Below, piece after piece: positions 33,719 to 41,157 of a DNA stretch of 64,000 nt. Position numbers and translations under genes: made by a program. The stretch's first letter is position 1. Each line of letters starts with the position of its first letter. The stretch is from Bacillus sp. N13C7 (GTDB lineage: Bacteria > Bacillota > Bacilli > Bacillales > Bacillaceae): assembly GCF_026790065.1 (NCBI RefSeq), contig NZ_JALAMO010000024.1, positions 1 through 64,000 on the forward strand, given 5' to 3'. The notes under the pieces are model-generated. The model made no database searches and was not told the DNA's origin. It saw only the letters and a list, made by a program, of their open reading frames with translations.

Positions 33719-33862
33719 ATGGAACTTATTTTTCATTATGGGTTTATTGCTGGTTCGCTGGCATGGGAGTATTTTTTAACGAGAAAACGAAGATATGTGT
33801 ATTACAACCAAACACTTTTCAATAGTTTTACACCCTGTGTTATTTCATCCAAGTCGAGATGA
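33719..33862 (+). CDS. 47-codon ORF in decayed region, uncertain
   Basis: The ATG at 33719 has an excellent ribosome site (AAAAGGAGAC) and the first 29 codons encode a hydrophobic then basic stretch (MELIFHYGFIAGSLAWEYF, then LTRKRR). The remaining codons run antisense through the end of the MocR remnant, so the frame looks like a gene start fused to unrelated DNA. It may be the 5' scrap of a lost membrane protein gene or a small protein that gained a new tail. I do not recognise it. Confidence 0.3.
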   Translation: MELIFHYGFIAGSLAWEYFLTRKRRYVYYNQTLFNSFTPCVISSKSR

Positions 33863-33996
33863 GCGAAACCTAACTTTATGATTGGTCTATTAGGATTTCT
33901 ATTAACGAAATAAATGTTAGTAGGATATACTTTTACTCCATACTTTAAAGCACGTTGGATTAATCTTTCTTCTGAATAATTAATTTGTAATTCCTT
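33802..33996 (-). pseudogene. C-terminal remnant of a MocR/GntR-aminotransferase regulator
   Basis: On the minus strand a frame of about 60 codons ends at TAA 33802-33804. It reads ELQINYSEERLIQRALKY, then GVKVYPTNIYF, IIKLGFAHLDLDEI and KLLKSVW. This is the conserved last segment of fold-type-I aminotransferase domains of MocR-type regulators, in which a GntR helix-turn-helix is joined to a PLP-binding domain. The helix-turn-helix and nearly all of the PLP domain are absent. It runs straight into the acetyltransferase remnant, so a deletion joined two genes. Confidence 0.7.
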
Positions 33997-34294
33997 TTTC
34001 CTGCATTATTTTTTCTAACCCGCTTATGAGGCTTTGTCCAATCCGTACTTACGGTAAGGTTTTAGGATGCAGATTCTTTCCAGCTTAGCTGTATGGCCAA
34101 CGACGCACACACGGCCTGTGTCAACAGGCTGATTTTCATAATATGCCAAGATATTTCTGACACTGATCTTGGAGCGTATCAAATTCATCAAACTCACCGG
34201 ATTCAGTTACATGTTGCTCCTCGATGAATACCGTTCTTCTAATATCTAAAGCAATGTGTAAATCACTTTCAGTTGTTATTCTTTTTATATTCAT
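33985..34294 (-). pseudogene. Frameshifted GNAT acetyltransferase (paralogue of yybD)
   Basis: From ATG 34294 the minus strand encodes MNIKRITTESDLHIALDIRR and on to FDEFDTLQDQCQ, closely matching the start of the intact acetyltransferase at 37095-37538, then breaks at a stop (34136). Similarity continues in another frame as YYENQPVDTGRV, KLERICILKPYRKYGLDKA, and in a third as LISGLEKIMQEKGI, where the match ends. At least two frameshifts and loss of the C-terminal third make it inactive. It is probably a relic of one of the acetyltransferase genes usual in this region. Confidence 0.8.
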
Positions 34295-34413
34295 TATTCC
34301 ATCCATCCTTTTCTGTATGAGTCTGGACTGTACAGCATGCATGTGGTCTTATAATAGTAAGGGTAAAATAATTTTGTTGTAATTGCAACAAAAGTACGTG
34401 AGGGGTTTTAGGA

Positions 34414-34866
34414 ATGAATGACATTTTGCGAGAGATCGGCATGATAGCAAGAGCGCTGGATTCCATAAGCAATATCGAATTTAAAGAGTTGGACTTAACT
34501 AGAGGGCAGTATCTCTATCTTGTACGTATATACGAAAATCCGGGAATCATTCAAGAAAAGCTGGCGGAAATGATAAAAGTAGACCGAACAACGGCCGCAC
34601 GGGCCATTAAGAAGCTTGAAATGCAAGGGTTTATTCAAAAACAGCCGGATGAGAAGAATAAAAAAATAAAAAAGCTGTTCCCGACTGAGAAAGGAAAAAA
34701 GGTTTATCCGTTGTTAAGAAGAGAAGGAGAACATTCCACGGAAGTGGCCTTGTCGGGTTTTACACCTGAGGAAAAGGAAACAATCTCTGCACTTCTATAC
34801 AGAGTCAGGAAAAATATAGAACGTGATTGGGAAGATGTGAAGAAGGGGAACAAAAGGGATTATTAA
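34414..34866 (+). CDS. yybA: YybA, MarR-family transcriptional regulator
   Basis: 150-aa winged-helix regulator: RGQYLYLVRIYENPGIIQEKLAEM, VDRTTAARAIKKLEMQGFI and the wing QPDEKNKKIKKLFPTEKG are typical MarR features. Ligand unknown. ATG 34414 is preceded by GAGGGG. The presumed target, a neighbouring acetyltransferase gene in relatives, is here the frameshifted remnant on the other side of a 120-bp gap, so the regulator may have lost its divergent partner. Confidence 0.8.
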   Translation: MNDILREIGMIARALDSISNIEFKELDLTRGQYLYLVRIYENPGIIQEKLAEMIKVDRTTAARAIKKLEMQGFIQKQPDEKNKKIKKLFPTEKGKKVYPLLRREGEHSTEVALSGFTPEEKETISALLYRVRKNIERDWEDVKKGNKRDY

Positions 34867-34922
34867 TGGAAAACGTAACAAGTCGGGCTGATCCTGGCGA
34901 GAACCGTCCTGCTGGAGTATAG

Positions 34923-34957
34923 GAACATTTTCAAGATAATCTGCCTTGAAAATGTTC
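34923..34957. repeat. Perfect 13-bp inverted repeat after yybA
   Basis: GAACATTTTCAAG (34923-34935) and CTTGAAAATGTTC (34945-34957) form a perfect 13-bp stem with a 9-nt loop. No T run follows on either side. It stands between yybA and the convergent HxlR gene and could be a weak bidirectional terminator or a protein site. Confidence 0.7.
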
Positions 34958-35010
34958 TGTTCACGTAAAAGGAATCCCTTCTGTTTGCTGTAAAAACTTT
35001 AAAGTCATTT

Positions 35011-35373
35011 TCATTCATTTTCACTCATATACTCATTCCCCCACGTCCTCATGGATGCAATAATGGGAGAAAGCTTTTCACCGAGTTCGGTTAGGGAATA
35101 TTCCACCTTCTTGGGCACAGTATGCTCTACTTTTCTCTTCACAACACCATCTGCTTCCAGTTCTCTCAGCTGCAGCGTCAGCATTCTTTGTGTAATGCCT
35201 GGTATGAATCGTTTCAGCTCATTAAACCGGACTGTTTTCCGAGATAGAATATCGATGATGATTCCTTTCCATTTTCCGCCGATAATATGCAAAGTCATTT
35301 CCACAGGACAAGCCTTTTTTACTTCTGCACTGCAAGCGGTAAATCCATTTAACCGGTTTCCCACACCCGTCAC
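35011..35373 (-). CDS. HxlR-family transcriptional regulator
   Basis: 120-aa winged-helix protein of the HxlR/YodB class. The N-terminal conserved Cys is in KKACPVEMTLHIIGGKWKG (the redox- or aldehyde-sensing position in relatives), then FNELKRFIPGITQRMLTLQL recognition region and the wing VPKKVEYSLTELGEKL. It is divergent from yybB across 95 bp and probably controls it. It is a close paralogue of the HxlR protein at 45491-45868. I do not know a name for it. Confidence 0.8.
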   Translation of the reverse strand: MTGVGNRLNGFTACSAEVKKACPVEMTLHIIGGKWKGIIIDILSRKTVRFNELKRFIPGITQRMLTLQLRELEADGVVKRKVEHTVPKKVEYSLTELGEKLSPIIASMRTWGNEYMSENE

Positions 35374-35468
35374 CTCGCAAAGTAAGTTACAAAAATGTGC
35401 GTCCTTACATATCTAACTCAGATGTATTACAGTAATGATATCAAAAATTTCCAAAGGGAGTGATTTGC

Positions 35469-36131
35469 ATGAACTTGAGACAACTATCAGAACATGTCTT
35501 TCAATGTGAATTTGAGCTTGATGTGCCCCTTCGCGTCCCGGTTCATACCTGGTTTATCAAAGATGGTGATGATGTTTATATTGTTGATACGGGGATAGAA
35601 CGTTTTGCTGATGCTCAAATTAGGGCAGCGTTAGCGATCGGCAATCCAAAAGCCATTTTGCTTACTCATGGCCACATCGATCATATTCAAGGGGCTTCAA
35701 AGTGGCTAGAGAGATTTGATCTTCCGATTTATGCGCATCAAAAAGAACTCGTGTATATCAATGGAGAAGCGCCATATCCGAACAAAAATGAATTGGAGCA
35801 TACAGGGGTAGCCCATATTGTCCAGCCGCTGACGGAGCAAACGCTGGCTCACTTGCCTCTGCAATATTACTTAACACCCGGACATTCCCCGGGGCATGTC
35901 GTGTATCATCATCAAATCGATCGTATTCTATTAACAGGAGATCTTTTTACGACAAGTAAGGAAGCTTTACATCCACCTGTCAGAAAATTCAGCATCGATA
36001 TGAATGATAATATCGATAGCGGCGCAATCATAGATGAAATCAAACCAACACTCATTTGCTCTTCACATGGCGAAGAAATTTTTTATAACGAAGAGTTGTA
36101 TAAAAGCTATGTGTTAAGGTATAGGGACTAA
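35469..36131 (+). CDS. yybB: YybB, metallo-beta-lactamase-fold hydrolase
   Basis: 220-aa metallo-hydrolase with the di-metal motif THGHIDHIQGA (HxHxDH) near residue 64, PGHSPGHVVYHH near 139, LLTGDLF with the bridging Asp near 160, and the final His in SSHGEE. This is the glyoxalase II/lactonase-like group; N-acyl-homoserine lactonases and glyoxalases cannot be told apart from this sequence alone. ATG 35469 follows AAAGGGAG. It is divergent from the HxlR regulator. Confidence 0.82.
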   Translation: MNLRQLSEHVFQCEFELDVPLRVPVHTWFIKDGDDVYIVDTGIERFADAQIRAALAIGNPKAILLTHGHIDHIQGASKWLERFDLPIYAHQKELVYINGEAPYPNKNELEHTGVAHIVQPLTEQTLAHLPLQYYLTPGHSPGHVVYHHQIDRILLTGDLFTTSKEALHPPVRKFSIDMNDNIDSGAIIDEIKPTLICSSHGEEIFYNEELYKSYVLRYRD

Positions 36132-36212
36132 CCAAGTAAAAAACATACCAATCAAAATTGGTTTGTGCAGAGAAACTTAAACATACTCAGAAAATTTTAA
36201 TGAGGTTCTGAT

Positions 36213-36500
36213 CAGGGTTTCTTATATAAACAAGTCAATCGGGCCGAAGAGAGCTACAGTTATCTTATGAAGAATGGCATACGCAGCTTTCAAACAATGG
36301 AGCTGTGGAGTATTGAAGCGATCAAACAAACGTCACGAGCGGCCTGGATTTTCTGTTTTGCCTCATATCACCGTGAAAATCCTTCAACAAGCTGAAATCT
36401 TTGATCTGATTTACTCTCATCTGTACTTAAAAAGAAGAAATGGCAGCTGCCTGCCGCAGAGGCTTTTGCGGAGCTTGTTTTACATTTGATTTGTGAGTAA
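36213..36500 (+). pseudogene. Decayed C-terminus of a LysR-type regulator
   Basis: Three consecutive frames give pieces of a LysR effector domain in the right order: YLMKNGIRSFQTMELWSIEA ending IKQT (from about 36258), then GFSVLPHITVKILQQ, then KKKWQLPAAEAFAELVLHLI ending at TAA 36498-36500. These correspond to the SIEAIK, GLGIALLP and terminal helix regions of LysR proteins. At least two frameshifts are needed, and the N-terminal DNA-binding part is absent, so it is a relic. Confidence 0.65.
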
Positions 36501-36532
36501 AGGAGTGAGGATCAGGCTCATTCCTTTTCTGT

Positions 36533-37012
36533 TTACACTGCAGCTGTGAACTTTGGTTTTACAAATCTCATAAAAATCCCTCTAACTAATGGACCCATAA
36601 TCAGTAATTGCAGGGGATAAGCCAAGATGAAATTTTTCAATACAATCATCAGGTAAGCGCTGAAGAGGCTGTCCCCGTTAAGTCCATTTGATAAAGCTGC
36701 TGTCACTAAACCGAACACAGACATACAAAGCACCATGCCGATCACCATACACGTTGACATGGCGAGGATGACATATATTTTTTTAGACTTGTCGAACGGC
36801 AAACTGAATGCAATCTTTTTGGCAAGGGGACCCACTAACAGTAAATCTAACAGCAGTGCGACCATAAAACCGATGACCATTTCGAAAACCGTCACCAGTG
36901 AAAAATCCTTAATGGCTCCGTTGATGATAGCGTTGTAAATCGACATGATGCAGACCATTCCAAAGCACATCATCACGCCAAATATCAGACCTTCTTTTTT
37001 ATTTGTTGGCAT
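36533..37012 (-). CDS. yybC: YybC, DUF2798 membrane protein
   Basis: 159-aa protein with four hydrophobic segments in two similar halves (each of the form GLIFGVMMCFGMVCIMS and YVILAMSTCMVIGMVL), the internal duplication typical of DUF2798. Function unknown. ATG 37012 has AGAAGGA eight bases upstream; the longer frame adds seven residues only. Precedes yybD on the plus-strand map but is transcribed in the same direction as yybD and yybE. Confidence 0.8.
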   Translation of the reverse strand: MPTNKKEGLIFGVMMCFGMVCIMSIYNAIINGAIKDFSLVTVFEMVIGFMVALLLDLLLVGPLAKKIAFSLPFDKSKKIYVILAMSTCMVIGMVLCMSVFGLVTAALSNGLNGDSLFSAYLMIVLKNFILAYPLQLLIMGPLVRGIFMRFVKPKFTAAV

Positions 37013-37094
37013 ACAATCAATCCTTCTCTCCATAATCGGTGATTAGTATACCAATGAACCACTCATGCTCATAAGTGACAAAATTGTGAATAAT

Positions 37095-37538
37095 TTATAG
37101 GCGGGAATCATCTTTTTTTATCATCAGTACATGCGGAATGCCGTCGAGTATAAATTCTTCTGATGCTGTCTGATAGCCTAGCTTTTCATAAAAGACTGCC
37201 GCTTGTGTCTGGCCGTGCAGTTTAAAGGCAGAAATGCCCTGTTCTTTCACAATGCGTTCTAACGCATCGACGATTACTTTGCCCAGCCCGAGTTTGCGAT
37301 AGGGTTTCAGAATACAGATTCTTTCCAGTTTCCCCACCTGATCGACGATACGGACACGGGCAGTGCCAACGGGTTCATTCTCATGATAAATGAGGATGTG
37401 CCGGCAATCTTCGCGGAGTGTATCGAACGCATCGAATTCGTCGGAAACGGGGCAGCCTTGTTCCTCTACAAATACTGTTTTTCTGATTTCAAACGCTGTA
37501 TGTAAATCATGTTCTGACGTGATTTTTTTGATATTCAT
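37095..37538 (-). CDS. yybD: YybD, GNAT-family N-acetyltransferase
   Basis: 147-aa acetyltransferase (ElaA-like). The fold is visible as the N-terminal FEIRKTVFVEEQ, the beta strand GTARVRIVD, and the acetyl-CoA loop LKPYRKLGLGKVIVDALERI near 78-97, with VFYEKLGYQ near the end. Substrate unknown. Its start is 13 bp beyond the end of yybE, so yybE and yybD could form an operon. A frameshifted paralogue lies at 33985-34294. Confidence 0.85.
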   Translation of the reverse strand: MNIKKITSEHDLHTAFEIRKTVFVEEQGCPVSDEFDAFDTLREDCRHILIYHENEPVGTARVRIVDQVGKLERICILKPYRKLGLGKVIVDALERIVKEQGISAFKLHGQTQAAVFYEKLGYQTASEEFILDGIPHVLMIKKDDSRL

Positions 37539-37550
37539 GCTTGAATCCCC

Positions 37551-38429
37551 CTACTCAGAAAAATGGCTGATCACATATTGTTTAAAGGTCTCAGCAACCG
37601 GTGATAAAAACCTGCCTTTTATCCAGGCAATTCCTATGACACGCTGACATTCCGGCCAGCTGACGCGGATTTTGGTGATTTTGCTTTGGTCTAAGCCTTT
37701 CAGGTCTGGGAGAATAGATATGCCCAGACCGGCTGCCACAAAACCTGCGGCAGTAGCTGCTTCTTCTCCTTCAAACATAATGTTCGGCTGTATATTGGCC
37801 TTCTCAAACAGCTCATCGACCGTCATCCGAAGCGCGTAGCCTTTTTTCAATAAAATAAAACGCTCCCCTGAAATCTCATTCAGGGTAATGCTTTCGCGAC
37901 TGGCTAATGGGTGATCATTTGGCACAAATACAAAGAGTTCTTCACTCCACAGCTTGATCCATTGGATCGGATCTTCAGGCTTAATCGAAGCGAGGAGACA
38001 GAGGTCCAGATCCCCGAATTTTAATCGTTCAAGCAGCCAATAAGAGTGGTTTTGCTTCAGCTGGAAGGCAATGTTGGGGTATTCCTGCTGAAAGGAGCCG
38101 ATGAGATCGGGCACGAGCATGGTGCCTAATGTATGTAAAAAACCGAGAGAGACTATGCCTTGGTCTGGCTTTAATAAAGCTTGGATTTCTTCTTTTCCTT
38201 CGGTGTACTCCTTCATCATCGCCTGAACCCGTCGCAAAAAAATGTGTCCGTATTGATTTAAGCTGATGGATCGTCCTTGCCTGTCAAATAGCGAGACGCC
38301 CAAATGATTTTCCAGCCTGGCGATAGAGCGTGAAAGCGCAGGCTGTGTGATGGAGAGGCTTTTTGCGGCTTTCGTGACGTGCTGTATCCGGGCCAGTGTT
38401 TGAAAATATTCAAGTTGTTCCCATTCCAA
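37551..38429 (-). CDS. yybE: YybE, LysR-family transcriptional regulator
   Basis: 292-aa LysR regulator. The helix-turn-helix FQTLARIQHVTKAAKSLSIT-type region is at residues 9-28, followed by the linker helix and effector-binding domain. It starts with TTG 38429, with AAGGAGGG at ideal spacing. It is divergent from the MFS transporter yybF and presumably controls it; the spacer has a symmetric ATATG-N10-CATAT. Confidence 0.88.
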   Translation of the reverse strand: MEWEQLEYFQTLARIQHVTKAAKSLSITQPALSRSIARLENHLGVSLFDRQGRSISLNQYGHIFLRRVQAMMKEYTEGKEEIQALLKPDQGIVSLGFLHTLGTMLVPDLIGSFQQEYPNIAFQLKQNHSYWLLERLKFGDLDLCLLASIKPEDPIQWIKLWSEELFVFVPNDHPLASRESITLNEISGERFILLKKGYALRMTVDELFEKANIQPNIMFEGEEAATAAGFVAAGLGISILPDLKGLDQSKITKIRVSWPECQRVIGIAWIKGRFLSPVAETFKQYVISHFSE

Positions 38430-38473
38430 TTATCATCCCTCCTTATTACATATAAGCATGAAAAGGATATTTT

Positions 38474-38493
38474 ATATGCATTATACAACATAT
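38474..38493. promoter_or_regulatory. Candidate LysR operator between yybE and yybF
   Basis: ATATG (38474-38478) and CATAT (38489-38493) form an inverted repeat with a 10-bp centre, compatible with the T-N11-A LysR box, in the divergent yybE-yybF spacer. Symmetry and position only. Confidence 0.4.
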
Positions 38494-38568
38494 ATCAACG
38501 GTGCTAAGATAATAATATAAACAGACTCGAGGATGTTTGAAGTCGGAAGAAATAAAGGATGATTGTTT

Positions 38569-38619
38569 ATGAATGGCAGTGCTCCACAACATGATGAGGG
38601 ACCGATAAAGTCCCGATGA
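38569..38619 (+). CDS. Upstream leader ORF of yybF (16 codons)
   Basis: ATG 38569 lies behind AAAGGA at good spacing and the frame reads MNGSAPQHDEGPIKSR, ending at TGA 38617-38619, which overlaps the yybF start as ATGA. The yybF ATG itself has only a weak GAGGG 14 to 18 bases away, so yybF may be translated by coupling to this short frame. The peptide matches nothing I recognise. Confidence 0.5.
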   Translation: MNGSAPQHDEGPIKSR

Positions 38620-39830
38620 CATACATTCAAAAAGGCACACCGGTTTTTCGAAAAATTACGTTTGCTTTCTTCGCTGCGGGTTTCAATACATTTGCAATTC
38701 TATATTGCGTACAGCCGCTCATGGAGGAATTCACGAGGGAATTTCATGTAACGCCTACTGCGGCGAGTCTTTCTTTATCTGTTACCACAATGCTGTTAGC
38801 TGTGAGCATGCTTGTCTTTGGTTCATTATCCGAGGTGTGGGGGCGCAAGCCGATTATGGGTATTTCCATGCTAGCCGCATCGGTTCTTTGTCTGGCATCG
38901 GCCTTTAGTCCGAACTTTCATACGCTGCTCGTATTGAGAACCATTCAAGGCGTGGCGCTCGCAGGCCTTCCATCGATTGCGATGGCTTATCTTGGGGAAG
39001 AAATTGAACCTGGAAGTCTTGGATCAGCGATGGGGCTATATATCAGCGGAAATGCAATCGGCGCCGTTTTCGGAAGGATCGTTTCCGGGCTCCTGAGCGA
39101 GTACTTGAATTGGCATATGGCGATGGGATCAATTGGTGTCATTAGTTTGATTGCTAGTGTTATATTTTTTATAAATTTGCCGCCATCCAGGCATTTTACG
39201 CCAAGAAAATTGAAGCTCGGGAAATTGGGAATGTCTCTGATCGGCCACTTGAAGGACCGAAAACTATTCAGCTTGTTTCTCATTGGTTTTTTGCTGCTCG
39301 GAAGCAATGTTGCCTTGTTTAATTACATTGTGTATGTGCTGTTGGGCCCGCCGTATTCGCTTAATAAAGCATTTTCCAGCTGGATCTTTATTGTGATGAT
39401 TGTAGGCATTTTCAGCTCGTCTTTCATTGGAAGAATGGTTGATCGGTATGGCTATCCGAAAATATTGGTGATGAATATTTTCATCGTCATTGCAGGTGCT
39501 TTATTCACGATAAATAGTATGCTGGCAGTGAAAATTCTGGGGATTGCCCTCTTTACTTTCGGTTTTTTCGGAGGGCATTCAGTTGCCAGCAGCTGGGTGG
39601 GACGGAGAGCCCTTCACAACAAAGCACAGGCTTCATCGCTGTATTTGTTCTTTTATTATGCCGGTTCAAGTGTTTTCGGAACAATCGGAGGGCTATTCTG
39701 GTCTGGTTTTCATTGGCTGGGCGTTGTCGGTATGATCACCTTCATGCTGCTGATTGCGTTATGGCTGTCGGGATACTTGGCAAGAAGTGCGAAAGTGCCG
39801 GATAAAAGCAACGAAAAAGGATTCAATTGA
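38616..39830 (+). CDS. yybF: YybF, MFS transporter
   Basis: 404-aa drug/metabolite-type major facilitator with 12 segments. The loop motif GSLSEVWGRKPIMG lies near residue 71 and a transmembrane signature GYLARS occurs at the end. Related to the bacterial AraJ/multidrug efflux type; substrate unknown. Divergent from yybE. Translation probably depends on the overlapping leader ORF. Confidence 0.85.
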   Translation: MTYIQKGTPVFRKITFAFFAAGFNTFAILYCVQPLMEEFTREFHVTPTAASLSLSVTTMLLAVSMLVFGSLSEVWGRKPIMGISMLAASVLCLASAFSPNFHTLLVLRTIQGVALAGLPSIAMAYLGEEIEPGSLGSAMGLYISGNAIGAVFGRIVSGLLSEYLNWHMAMGSIGVISLIASVIFFINLPPSRHFTPRKLKLGKLGMSLIGHLKDRKLFSLFLIGFLLLGSNVALFNYIVYVLLGPPYSLNKAFSSWIFIVMIVGIFSSSFIGRMVDRYGYPKILVMNIFIVIAGALFTINSMLAVKILGIALFTFGFFGGHSVASSWVGRRALHNKAQASSLYLFFYYAGSSVFGTIGGLFWSGFHWLGVVGMITFMLLIALWLSGYLARSAKVPDKSNEKGFN

Positions 39831-39837
39831 TGACAGC

Positions 39838-39868
39838 AAAAAAGGACCATAAGCGGGTCCTTTTTTAT
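39838..39868. terminator. Bidirectional terminator between yybF and yybG
   Basis: Stem AAAAAAGGACC / GGGTCCTTTTTT with a short loop, strong in both directions. yybG ends inside the right arm. Confidence 0.85.
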
Positions 39869-40704
39869 TTCCAATGGGCAGGGATTCGTAAAGACGGCGG
39901 CAGCTTTGTGTTTGCATCGCCGTTTGCGGCATTTACCTGTGCCTGCGTCAGAAAGATGCTTCCGGTCAGGTCGGCTCCGCTGAGATCAGCGTCTCTCATA
40001 TCTGCACCGATAATGTCTGTCATTCTCAGATCAGCCTTTCTCAAGTCGGCGGCTATGAGCAGTGCCCCTCTTAGGTTTGCTCCTCGCAGATCAAGCCCTT
40101 TCAGTTTTGCGCCGATCAGGACACTTCCCCGGCTGATTTTTTTCGGCAGTTTTGTATTACGTGCTTGGGCGCGCACCAGCTCACTCGTTTTTAACAGCCA
40201 TTCATTGACTTCAGCTCGGTGCTCGTGCACCTGCAGTGCCAGCAGGTTTTCCTTGCTGAGTCTGGTGAGCTTGTCTATTTTTTCGAAACAGGTTCGCAGC
40301 TCATGATGAATCGGTTTAGCTATATCTATCGAAAGGGCTTCATGTAAGTACCAGAGCATTTCATGCAGCTGCTGTATGATAGGAAAAATGTCAAACATCT
40401 CGTTGGCCGTTTCCGGGTTGGTTCGCCAATCCTTTCCCTCATAAGTGATTTGGGATACCTTCTGGCCAGCGCCAAAGCATTCGTATGCAGAACAGCCCCG
40501 AAACCCTTTTTCTCTAAGATCTTTATGTATCGAACATTGATAGTTTGATTGTAAGTTGCGGCATGGCGTGCCCCCGTCCTTATCAAAAGCAAAATCCGCT
40601 GATTTCGCATAAGGCAAGGCAACGCAGCACAGGCCAAAACAATGCTGGCAATCCGCTCTTAAACTATGATGTGTATTGTCATGTAACGTTACTTCCGCAG
40701 ACAA
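39865..40704 (-). CDS. yybG: YybG, Cys-rich domain plus pentapeptide repeats
   Basis: 279-aa protein in two parts. The N-terminus has CQHCFGLCC, then CRNL, CSIHKDL, GCSAYEC, a cysteine pattern like the YkgJ-type zinc or iron binding domain. The C-terminus (from about residue 205) is a right-handed pentapeptide repeat block: SRGSVLIGAKLKGLDLRGAN, LRGALLIAADLRKADL and so on to DADLSGADLTGS. A helical middle region joins them. TTG 40704 follows AGGGGTGG and gives the length known for B. subtilis YybG; a GTG six codons earlier is the alternative. Function unknown. Confidence 0.82.
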   Translation of the reverse strand: MSAEVTLHDNTHHSLRADCQHCFGLCCVALPYAKSADFAFDKDGGTPCRNLQSNYQCSIHKDLREKGFRGCSAYECFGAGQKVSQITYEGKDWRTNPETANEMFDIFPIIQQLHEMLWYLHEALSIDIAKPIHHELRTCFEKIDKLTRLSKENLLALQVHEHRAEVNEWLLKTSELVRAQARNTKLPKKISRGSVLIGAKLKGLDLRGANLRGALLIAADLRKADLRMTDIIGADMRDADLSGADLTGSIFLTQAQVNAANGDANTKLPPSLRIPAHWK

Positions 40705-40769
40705 TATCGTCCACCCCTTCACTTGGGTACTTTGTTAAATATATTTATTTGATTATATAGGAAATAGGA

Positions 40770-41090
40770 ATGCTTTTCATTTTGTTTTTACGGTTTCAGC
40801 AGGTAAACAATGTAAAATATATTCAATCGGCAAGAGAGAAATCAAAAAAAGCATGTAATAAGACCGCGAACGATTTCAATCATCATATTGTCCCGACACA
40901 AGGGGAAATGATCCTCCTGGAAGCAGGTGACACGGTACTCGTCCTTTCTCAGACACTGCTTGATTCGGATAAAAAGGACTCCGAGTATGCGATGGAAAGA
41001 AGGGCGACCTATGTATTTAAGAAGAATGCGCAAGGCGAGTGGCTTTGTGTAATCGATAACTCATATGGTACGGATGTAATTGGTGTGTAA
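40770..41090 (+). pseudogene. yybH: yybH, N-terminally truncated SnoaL/NTF2-like protein
   Basis: The frame from about 40833 ([20 protein letters not shown]) to the stop at 41090 matches the C-terminal two-thirds of a YybH-type NTF2/SnoaL-fold protein, including the regular [20 protein letters not shown] and [18 protein letters not shown] segments. The N-terminal helices of that fold, about 40 residues, are missing and the upstream codons are unrelated. An ATG at 40770 with AGGAAATAGGA before it could still allow translation. Family knowledge for the length; truncation is inferred. Confidence 0.65.
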
Positions 41091-41157
41091 GATATGTCTT
41101 TGATGTGCCATTCCTGCATATAATGATTCATTCAGCTGATTAGGGAAGGTGACACAA

